A DNA stretch of 8,529 nucleotides, taken from positions 1-8,529 of the forward strand of contig JAAVAG010000015.1 in assembly GCA_014804185.1 (NCBI GenBank). The letters run 5' to 3'. Below the pieces are notes generated by a model. The model did not search any database, had not been told where the DNA came from, and saw nothing but the letters and a program-made list of their open reading frames with translations. The DNA comes from Lachnospiraceae bacterium. Its GTDB lineage: Bacteria > Bacillota > Clostridia > Lachnospirales > Lachnospiraceae. This document shows, in pieces, positions 1 to 5,182 of the stretch; within the stretch, counting starts at the first letter, position 1, and each line of letters begins with the position of its first letter. The translations under genes and the position numbers were made by a program.

Positions 1-150
1 GTTCCCGGCATAGCCAGCACCGTAAGAATGGTCAATGCGGCCGATCTTCCCTTAAGCATTTTGATCGACAGAAAAGTTCTGAATCCCGATTGGAGTCCCA
101 TGGAAATGCCCACTATGCAGATTCGGATGAACTCAACTTATGATATATGA
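1..150 (+). CDS. C-terminal fragment of an unidentified protein (5' end outside window)
   Basis: Frame 1 is open from the first base to a TGA at 148-150, giving 49 residues that begin VPGIASTVRMVNAADLPLSI and end with MNSTYDI. The composition is ordinary for a soluble protein: no membrane segment, no low complexity, mixed hydrophobic and polar residues. I do not recognise the family and assign no function. The stop lies only 17 bases before the readable part of the XRE-TPR remnant, with no terminator or promoter visible between them. This makes it possible that the junction near 130-150 is a deletion or recombination point, and that this tail may itself be cut or read into foreign sequence at its end. 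It could also be chance coding, since only 150 bases are visible. Confidence 0.4.
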   Translation, partial: VPGIASTVRMVNAADLPLSILIDRKVLNPDWSPMEMPTMQIRMNSTYDI

Positions 151-184
151 TGCAAACGAAAAATGATATAAGAATTTTATCGCA

Positions 185-1126
185 TTGTGTTTTGGCATAA
201 AGAGCAGATCCGATGATGATTGGGTGGACGAATGTGTGGAAATCCTCCGGGAGGGTCTGGCTGAATTCCCTCAGGAAGAAAGGCTCCTCATTAAGCTGGC
301 GGATACGCTGTCCGAGGCCGGATGGCGTCGGCATCAAGAGTGGCTGTATTATGATGAGGAAGGATATATCCGCCACGATTATGACCGCCACCGAAAAAAT
401 CAATACTGGACGGAAAGCGTCAAAATTTGTGAGAATCTTGTAGAATCCGCAAAAGATAACAGGATTGTCACAAAGGCAATTTCCATTCTTGTGCTTCTGT
501 ACAGAAATTTTGGAGAATACGACAAGGCCATTGCATATACCAATCGTATGCCGGAATTGAAAGATTCCCGGGAAATCCTGCTGTCGGCTGCCGCCGACGA
601 CAAAGAAGAAGCCAAATATATAGGCGATGCTTTATTGAAAATGGCAGACAAATTCTCCGAGCAGATGGTCTACGGCCTTATTACCTGCATTCATCATTAT
701 GAAAGCGATATGCCCATAGAAAAGGTCAAGGGAGCGATTTCTCTTTTCCACCTGATTTGTGATGACGGAAATTTCGGGCAGTATCATGGCAGGCTTATTC
801 AACTGTATTTGTATCTTTCAAGGCTTCAGTGGGAAAGAGGATATCATGATGATGCATTTGCCTCTCTGGATTTGGCCCTGGAACACGCAAAAGAACTGGA
901 AGAAGTTTGCAAGATCAGTGAACATGCTTTCACAGCACCGCTCGTATCTTTTGTGAAATCCACTACCGGCTCTGCCCGTGCAGCGGAATCTCATGTCAGG
1001 ATAACAGAAATGCTGTCTGAGGACTGGCCATTCTGGTGCAATCCGGATTATTCCCAGGTGGAGAAAGAAATGAAGGCAGATCCCGGATGGGCAGAATGGG
1101 TGGAGAGGATAAAATTTTCGTATTGA
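185..1126 (+). pseudogene. N-terminally truncated XRE-family regulator, TPR-like C-terminal part only
   Basis: The 313-codon frame from TTG 185 matches, from my memory of the family, the C-terminal ligand or protein-interaction half of Clostridial helix-turn-helix XRE regulators. Recognisable blocks are DDDWVDECVEILREGLAEFP (residues 10-29), the KLADTLSEAGWRRH stretch (37-50), YYDEEGYIRHDY (55-66), helical TPR-like repeats around 75-125 and 200-240, and the DWPFWCNPDYSQVEKE end motif (280-295). Full-length relatives carry an N-terminal HTH of about 60-70 residues; none is present here. The frame stays readable upstream of TTG 185 (YKNFIALCF) back to a TGA at 164-166, and before that it reads LMIYDANEK, so the homology probably runs through an in-frame stop. 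There is no Shine-Dalgarno before TTG 185. The remaining 313 codons are free of frameshifts, so the loss looks recent or the domain may still be used. An expressed HTH-less protein is the alternative. Confidence 0.65.
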
Positions 1127-1134
1127 TATTGCCA

Positions 1135-1163
1135 TTGGCATATGGGCGGCTATGTGATACAAT
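1135..1163 (+). promoter_or_regulatory. Sigma-A promoter of the epimerase-like gene, extended -10
   Basis: TTGGCA (1135-1140) and TACAAT (1158-1163) are separated by 17 bases, and TGA at 1155-1157 supplies the TGn of an extended -10. Transcription would start near 1170, about 30 bases before the TTG start codon at 1199. The -35 overlaps a perfect 11-bp dyad, TGCCA-T-TGGCA (1130-1140), which could be an operator. The promoter begins only nine bases after the stop of the XRE remnant, so the downstream gene does not depend on transcription of that remnant. Confidence 0.7.
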
Positions 1164-1198
1164 CGGTGTGGAAAATCGAAACAAAGCGGGGTGGAAGT

Positions 1199-2065
1199 TT
1201 GAAAATTTTGATTATAGGCGGCACCAGGTTTTTTGGCATACATATGGTAAATGAACTTGTAGCAAAGGGGCATGATATCACGATTGCCACAAGAGGAAGA
1301 GCAGCAGATAAATTTGGCAATAAAGTGAAGCGGATTATCCTTGACAGAACAGATGAAACGAGTATGAAAAATGCTTTGAGAAATAGGCATTATGATGTTG
1401 TAATTGATAAAATTGCTTATTGTTCGAATGATATAAAGTATGTAATGGAAGCTGTCGATTGTGATAAGTATATTTATATGTCAAGCACTGCGGTATATGA
1501 GCCGCTGCATATAAATACTATGGAATCGGATTTTAATGGAGTTTCCCAAAAGCTGGTGTGGTGTAACCGAGAAGCGTTTCCATATGAGGGAGTAAAGCGG
1601 CAGGCTGAGTATGCTTTATGGCAGATATATTCGGATAAAAATTGGATTGCGGTAAGATATCCCTTTGTAATAGGAAAAGATGATTATACAAAAAGATTAT
1701 TGTATTATGTGGAACACACCATGAAATCCATTCCAATGAATATCGATAATTTAGATGATCAGATCGGATTTATCCGTTCTGATGAAGCTGGGAAGTTTAT
1801 GGCTTTTTTGGTTGATAAAGATCTCAGAGGGGCAGTTAACGGCAGTTCAAAGGGAACGATTTCCATAAAAGAAATAATTGAGTATGTTGAAAGCAGAACG
1901 GGGACAAAAGCGATTATTGACAATTCAGGGAAAGATGCACCTTATAACGGAGTAACGGAATACAGTATCAATACAGAAAAAGCGGAAGCAATAGGATTTC
2001 AGTTTTCAGCACTTCAAGACTGGATATATAATCTTTTAGATTATTATATTCAGTCAGTTGTATAA
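1199..2065 (+). CDS. NAD-dependent epimerase/dehydratase family protein (atypical SDR)
   Basis: This is a 288-residue cytosolic oxidoreductase-fold protein of the extended/atypical short-chain dehydrogenase superfamily. The N-terminus (MKILIIGGTRFFG with the start codon read as Met) is strand beta-1 plus the glycine-rich dinucleotide loop GGTxFxG at residues 7-13. YMSSTAVYEP (93-102) carries the active-site Ser/Thr strand, and Tyr129-x-x-x-Lys133 is the YxxxK catalytic pair. RYPFVIGKDD (153-162) is the usual substrate-side motif. The substrate is not evident; relatives act on nucleotide sugars or are RNA-binding CSP41-like proteins. I chose TTG 1199 because GGGGTGG at 1188-1194 is a good Shine-Dalgarno and the family starts exactly at this beta-strand; the in-frame ATG at 1142 has no Shine-Dalgarno and lies upstream of the predicted transcript start. 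Codons are noticeably more A/T-rich than in both neighbours, suggesting separate acquisition. It appears to be monocistronic. Confidence 0.87.
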   Translation: MKILIIGGTRFFGIHMVNELVAKGHDITIATRGRAADKFGNKVKRIILDRTDETSMKNALRNRHYDVVIDKIAYCSNDIKYVMEAVDCDKYIYMSSTAVYEPLHINTMESDFNGVSQKLVWCNREAFPYEGVKRQAEYALWQIYSDKNWIAVRYPFVIGKDDYTKRLLYYVEHTMKSIPMNIDNLDDQIGFIRSDEAGKFMAFLVDKDLRGAVNGSSKGTISIKEIIEYVESRTGTKAIIDNSGKDAPYNGVTEYSINTEKAEAIGFQFSALQDWIYNLLDYYIQSVV

Positions 2066-2133
2066 GTTCTGTCATGCCTGGCTGGAAATCGGCATTGTTT
2101 TAAATGATGTGTGATTAGGAAAGGAATTGATTG

Positions 2134-2166
2134 ATGAAAATCTTCTTTTCGCCGACATACACTTGA
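2134..2166 (+). other. Ten-codon ORF resembling a flavodoxin-type N-terminus; remnant or leader peptide
   Basis: ATG 2134 is preceded by a good Shine-Dalgarno (AGGAAAGGA, 2117-2125) and encodes MKIFFSPTYT before TGA 2164-2166. The peptide looks like beta-1 and the start of the phosphate loop (SPTxT) of flavodoxin-fold ferredoxin proteins common in Clostridia, cut off after ten residues. The stop codon lies inside the -35 hexamer of the MarR promoter, so the break may mark where a deletion joined this promoter to an older gene start. A translated leader peptide or chance are the alternatives; at this length homology is only suggestive. Confidence 0.3.
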
Positions 2167-2190
2167 CAAAATCCCCTTTTGCTGTAAAAT
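2163..2190 (+). promoter_or_regulatory. Sigma-A promoter of the marR-tauE operon
   Basis: A perfect -35 TTGACA (2163-2168) and -10 TAAAAT (2185-2190) are 16 bases apart. The predicted transcript starts near 2197, within the dyad 2192-2205, leaving a very short leader to the Shine-Dalgarno AAAGGAG (about 2207-2213) and ATG 2220. Confidence 0.8.
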
Positions 2191-2191
2191 A

Positions 2192-2205
2192 GTTCTAAAA
2201 AGAAC
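2192..2205 (+). promoter_or_regulatory. Candidate MarR operator, dyad GTTCT-N4-AGAAC
   Basis: The 14-bp sequence GTTCTAAAAAGAAC is a perfect inverted repeat with 5-bp arms and a 4-bp centre. It starts one base after the -10 hexamer and covers the predicted transcription start, the classic position for MarR-family autorepression. MarR proteins bind short dyads of this kind as dimers. No second copy was noticed elsewhere in the window. The link to the MarR encoded 15 bases downstream is inference from position and symmetry. Confidence 0.6.
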
Positions 2206-2219
2206 AAAAGGAGAAAGTA

Positions 2220-2666
2220 ATGATTCCATTAAGTCCATGGGAACATCAAAATGCGATCAAGGCACTTTATTCAAAATGTGTGGAACGAGTCTGCGTAAAA
2301 CATAACATTACCCGGATGGAACTGGATATCCTTCTCTTTTTAGCCAATAACTCATGTTTTGACACTGCAACAGATATTATCGAGGTCAGATATCTGTCAA
2401 AATCCCAGGTATCATCTTCCATAAAACTTCTGGAGCAGTGTGGTTATATCAGAAAAGAGTACTTGAAATGCAACCGTAAGACTGCTCATCTGCGGATATG
2501 CGAAAGGGCTGTGGATATCATCCACGATGGACAGGCCGCTCAGGAGGAGTTTATTTCCGTCATGCTGGATGGGTTTTCACAGGAGGAAATTGACAGCATG
2601 AAGCAGCATAATGAACGTATCCTGCGCAATATCAATGCCTGTCTGAAAGGGAAGGAGGCAGAATAA
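2220..2666 (+). CDS. MarR-family transcriptional regulator, cysteine-rich
   Basis: This 148-residue protein has the normal MarR length and layout: an N-terminal dimerisation helix (about 5-28), a winged helix-turn-helix at about 31-95 with recognition helix SKSQVSSSIKLLEQCG (60-75) followed by a basic beta-wing (77-92), and a C-terminal helix pair (100-143) completing the dimer interface. It contains seven cysteines (20, 25, 46, 74, 84, 94, 141), many for a small cytosolic regulator, so sensing of thiols, sulfur species or oxidants is possible. The gene starts at ATG 2220 after AAAGGAG and its stop TAA shares one base with the ATG of the exporter gene. It probably represses its own operon through the dyad at 2192-2205. 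The ligand is unknown; a general drug-type MarR remains possible. Confidence 0.9.
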   Translation: MIPLSPWEHQNAIKALYSKCVERVCVKHNITRMELDILLFLANNSCFDTATDIIEVRYLSKSQVSSSIKLLEQCGYIRKEYLKCNRKTAHLRICERAVDIIHDGQAAQEEFISVMLDGFSQEEIDSMKQHNERILRNINACLKGKEAE

Positions 2667-3433
2667 TGTTTAAATTTATCATCTGTTTTATCGCGGGAAT
2701 TGGAGCCGGACTCGGAACGGGATTTGCGGGGATGAGCGCCGCCGCCGTAATCAGTCCCATGCTGATTACTTTTCTGGGACTTTCGCCATATGAGGCAGTC
2801 GGCATTGCCCTTGCAAGCGATGTCCTTGCAAGCGCCGTAAGCGCATACACTTACGGGAAAAATAAAAATCTGGATATCCGCAATGGCCTTGTAATGATGG
2901 CGACCGTTTTGGTGTTTACACTGGTGGGGAGTTTTGCTGCAAACCATGTTTCTGATAACACCATGGGCAGTTTCTCCGTATTTATGACACTGCTTCTCGG
3001 AATCAAATTTATCGTAAAGCCTGTTATGACAACAAAGGAATCCATGCAGGCAGTCAGCGGCAGAAAGCGCATTATACAGTCGATTGCCAGCGGAACAGTC
3101 GTCGGGTTTATCTGTGGTTTTGTGGGCGCCGGCGGCGGAATGATGATGCTCCTGCTCTTAACCAGCCTGTTAGGATATGAACTAAAGACCGCCGTTGGAA
3201 CTAGCGTGTTCATCATGGCATTTACAGCTTTTACAGGTGCGGTCAGTCATTTTGCCATTGGCGGCATGCCGGATGTATGGTGTCTGTTGTTCTGTGTGGC
3301 ATCCACACTGCTCTGGGCGAGGATTGCCGCCAAATTCGCAAATAAAGCCAGCGCGGTGACATTAAATCGTGCGACCGGCGTTGTGCTCGCTGTTCTGGGT
3401 GTGGTTATCCTGGGAGTGAATTACTTGAAATAG
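2666..3433 (+). CDS. TauE/SafE family sulfite/organosulfur exporter, membrane permease
   Basis: A 255-residue integral membrane protein with about eight hydrophobic segments (near 3-25, 29-62 as two, 74-93, 100-118, 138-162, 163-195 and 203-252 as the remainder). It shows the internal duplication of the TauE/SafE (DUF81) family: GLGTGFAGMSAAAVISPMLI (15-34) followed by an Ala/Ser-rich helix, and GFICGFVGAGGGMMMLLLL (147-165) followed by an equivalent AVGTSVFIM helix. Family members move sulfite, sulfoacetate, taurine-derived or related organic anions across the inner membrane, usually outward. ATG 2666 overlaps the MarR stop by one base and has its own AAGGAGG at 2652-2658, so the two are translationally coupled. 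The operon ends at a strong terminator 24 bases after the stop. The exact substrate cannot be read from the sequence. Confidence 0.92.
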   Translation: MFKFIICFIAGIGAGLGTGFAGMSAAAVISPMLITFLGLSPYEAVGIALASDVLASAVSAYTYGKNKNLDIRNGLVMMATVLVFTLVGSFAANHVSDNTMGSFSVFMTLLLGIKFIVKPVMTTKESMQAVSGRKRIIQSIASGTVVGFICGFVGAGGGMMMLLLLTSLLGYELKTAVGTSVFIMAFTAFTGAVSHFAIGGMPDVWCLLFCVASTLLWARIAAKFANKASAVTLNRATGVVLAVLGVVILGVNYLK

Positions 3434-3456
3434 TGTGAATTAGGTATCATGCCATG

Positions 3457-3497
3457 CAGCCGTTAAGGACATTCCTTTCTTTAACGGCTGTTTTTTT
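3457..3497 (+). terminator. Intrinsic terminator of the marR-tauE operon
   Basis: A 10-bp perfect stem, CAGCCGTTAA (3457-3466) with TTAACGGCTG (3481-3490), encloses a 14-base loop and is followed at once by seven T residues (3491-3497). The T-run is only on the plus-strand side, so the terminator acts on the operon ending at 3433. Confidence 0.93.
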
Positions 3498-3508
3498 ATT
3501 AAACATAA

Positions 3509-3533
3509 GGATGGCACGCAGAGCGTGACATCC
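3509..3533. repeat. Near-perfect inverted repeat (hairpin) of unknown role
   Basis: GGATG-g-CACGC-AGA-GCGTG-a-CATCC forms two 5-bp stems separated by one G/A mismatch around a 3-base loop, a very compact 25-base hairpin. It lies 11 bases after the T-run of the operon terminator and is not followed by a T-run itself on either strand, so it does not look like an ordinary terminator. It could be an operator, an RNA structure, or a piece of a dispersed palindromic repeat. I saw no second copy in this window. Confidence 0.6.
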
Positions 3534-3563
3534 GTTGTTTCAGACAGCCCTATCATTGCTGAG

Positions 3564-3590
3564 ATCTATGCACTATCATTCAACATAGAT
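3564..3590. promoter_or_regulatory. Spaced dyad upstream of the amidase promoter, possible regulator site
   Basis: ATCTATG (3564-3570) and CATAGAT (3584-3590) are perfect 7-bp inverted arms with centres 20 bp apart, two DNA turns, ending two bases before the proposed -35 at 3593. The geometry fits a dimeric or tetrameric activator or repressor site. A second pattern overlaps it: the direct repeat CTATCATT at 3550-3557 and 3573-3580. Chance occurrence in AT-rich DNA cannot be excluded. Confidence 0.4.
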
Positions 3591-3592
3591 AT

Positions 3593-3620
3593 TTGCTATT
3601 TGTATGTTTTTCCGTTAAAT
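3593..3620 (+). promoter_or_regulatory. Probable promoter of the amidase lipoprotein gene
   Basis: TTGCTA (3593-3598) and TTAAAT (3615-3620) are 16 bases apart, about 55 bases before ATG 3676. The match to consensus is moderate. It lies directly after the dyad 3564-3590 and downstream of a strong terminator, so a promoter is needed in this gap. The -35 context ATTTGCTATTT is identical to that before the ABC exporter. Confidence 0.45.
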
Positions 3621-3675
3621 TGAAGAGAGACGGTGCAATTTTGATTTCTTTGCGGATGGGTGGAGGACATATTCC

Positions 3676-5175
3676 ATGAATAAGAAAAATATTTTGACGG
3701 TTATATTCATTTTTTTGCTGACATTTTCGGGGTGTGGAAATACATCTTCTGATGCGGGGAGGAACGAGATACCTGCTGTGGAGAAAGAAGAGACGGCGGC
3801 AGAGTCCGAAACATCTCTTCTTTTTGTGTCAATTTCTTCGGAAATACAGGAACTTGAGAGTGGCTTCTCAGCTGTATGGTATGAGGGTGACTATGGGTTT
3901 GATCGTTTTCTGGAACAGGGCGGGGCGGATTCTGACCAGGCGGTTTTGGAGTTTTTGAGAAAGGAGTTTTTTCCAGAAGCGAAAAACGTGATAATGGACA
4001 CAGGATTTTTTGGATGCAGCACCCTTTCAGTGGAAAGTGCAGAGGGCGGGTATTTGTTTGGACGTAATTTTGATTGGCAGACTTGCGATGCATTAGTGGT
4101 TACGACGTACCCGGATACTGGTTACGCGTCCGTTTCCACGGTAAATCTTGACTTTATCCGCCAGGGGGCCGGTTCTGCTTCGGGCTTTTTACCGGATGAT
4201 ATGTTGACGGTTGCCGCACTTTATGCTCCGCTTGATGGGATGAATGAAAAAGGGCTGTGTGTTTCCGCCAATATGATCCAGGATGGGGCGTCGATTGGGC
4301 AGAATACGGAAAAGACGGATATTACAACGACCACAGCCGTTCGATGCATGCTGGATCGGGCTGCCACGGTAGAAGAGGCGTTGGACCTGCTGGAGCAGTA
4401 TGACCTTCACGCCTCTATGAACTATATGGTTCACTTTGCGATCGCGGACAGTTCCGGAAACAGTGTTGCGGTAGAATATATCGACAATGAAATGATTGTG
4501 ATTCCAACACCGGTATTAACAAACTTTTATCTGGCGGAGGGCTATAAGCAGGGAATCGGTACACAGCAGTCTCATACACGGTTTGAGATTCTGACAGAGA
4601 TTCTGACGGAAAATCAGACGATGACGCACACTCAGGTAAGAGATGCCCTTGACAGTGTCAGCAAAGACAATTTTGGAGAGTTTGAATCTACGGAGTGGAG
4701 TATTGTGTTTGACCAGTCTACCCTGACTGCAGCTTATTACCACAGGGAAAACTACGAAGACGCCTATATTTTTCAAATATCCAAAGCAGAGGAGGAAAGC
4801 GATATGTCAAAAAGCGAAACTGAGGGGACATTACGGCTGTTTATCGGCGAAAAGGAACTTCCTGTCAGGTGGGAAGAAAATGAATCTGTTGAAGCGTTGA
4901 GGGAACTTGTCAAAGAACAGCCTCTGTCGATCCAGATGTCCATGTACGGAGGATTTGAGCAGGTTGGGGCATTGGGAACAGATATCCCCAGAAATGATGT
5001 GCAGATCACTACAGGCGCAGGAGATATTGTCTTATATTCCGGCAGCCAGATTGTGCTGTTCTACGGTTCGAATTCATGGGCATACACAAGGCTGGGCAGG
5101 ATAACGGACACGTCCGCGGAGGAAATGGCGCAGCTGCTCGGCAATGGTGATGTAACGATCACATTATCTGAATGA
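3676..5175 (+). CDS. Lipoprotein: linear amide C-N hydrolase (Ntn, choloylglycine-hydrolase-like) fused to a cyclophilin-like domain
   Basis: The 499-residue product begins with a lipoprotein signal peptide (MNKKNILTVIFIFLLTFSGC, lipid Cys20) and an acidic linker (21-60), so it should be anchored outside the cell membrane. The amidase domain runs to about 370. Cys114 (GFFGCST) is the predicted N-terminal nucleophile after self-cleavage at Gly113; GRNFDW gives Arg130 and Asp133, 16 and 19 residues later, the same spacing as Cys2, Arg18 and Asp21 of bile salt hydrolases. TNF (Asn283) and SHTRF (Arg302) fit the remaining active-site residues. The family cleaves linear amides such as acyl-amino acids, penicillin V or conjugated bile salts; the substrate here is unknown. 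Residues 383-499 form a complete cyclophilin-like domain (FEQVGALGTDIPRND, then GDIVLYSGSQIVLFYGSNSW), usually a separate small protein. ATG 3676 has GGAGG at 3662-3666. The gene is monocistronic and ends 7 bases from the convergent LysR gene. Confidence 0.88.
   Translation: MNKKNILTVIFIFLLTFSGCGNTSSDAGRNEIPAVEKEETAAESETSLLFVSISSEIQELESGFSAVWYEGDYGFDRFLEQGGADSDQAVLEFLRKEFFPEAKNVIMDTGFFGCSTLSVESAEGGYLFGRNFDWQTCDALVVTTYPDTGYASVSTVNLDFIRQGAGSASGFLPDDMLTVAALYAPLDGMNEKGLCVSANMIQDGASIGQNTEKTDITTTTAVRCMLDRAATVEEALDLLEQYDLHASMNYMVHFAIADSSGNSVAVEYIDNEMIVIPTPVLTNFYLAEGYKQGIGTQQSHTRFEILTEILTENQTMTHTQVRDALDSVSKDNFGEFESTEWSIVFDQSTLTAAYYHRENYEDAYIFQISKAEEESDMSKSETEGTLRLFIGEKELPVRWEENESVEALRELVKEQPLSIQMSMYGGFEQVGALGTDIPRNDVQITTGAGDIVLYSGSQIVLFYGSNSWAYTRLGRITDTSAEEMAQLLGNGDVTITLSE
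4790..4806 (+). promoter_or_regulatory. Internal Shine-Dalgarno and in-frame ATG at the domain border of the fusion gene
   Basis: AGGAGG (4790-4795) lies eight bases before an in-frame ATG (4804-4806, Met377). Initiation here would give a separate 123-residue product containing the whole cyclophilin-like domain and no signal peptide, hence cytosolic. The site falls precisely between the end of the amidase domain (FQISK, 366-370) and the start of the next domain (LRLFIGEKEL). It may be a working internal start or the fossil start codon of a once separate gene. The GAGGAGGAAAGC codons also simply encode Glu-Glu-Glu-Ser, so chance is possible. Confidence 0.45.
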
Positions 5176-5182
5176 GTGCCTT

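Noticed and set aside
1142..1198. N-terminal extension of the epimerase from ATG 1142.
   Set aside because: No Shine-Dalgarno, it lies in the promoter, and the family begins at the beta-strand after TTG 1199.
818..1390. 190-codon minus-strand frame across the XRE remnant and epimerase start.
   Set aside because: Spans two plus-strand genes and their promoter, and its Cys/His/Pro-rich translation looks like antisense reading.
2074..2100. Possible terminator after the epimerase gene (ATGCC/GGCAT stem followed by TGTTTT).
   Set aside because: Only a 5-bp stem with a 12-base loop and an interrupted T-run; too weak to annotate.
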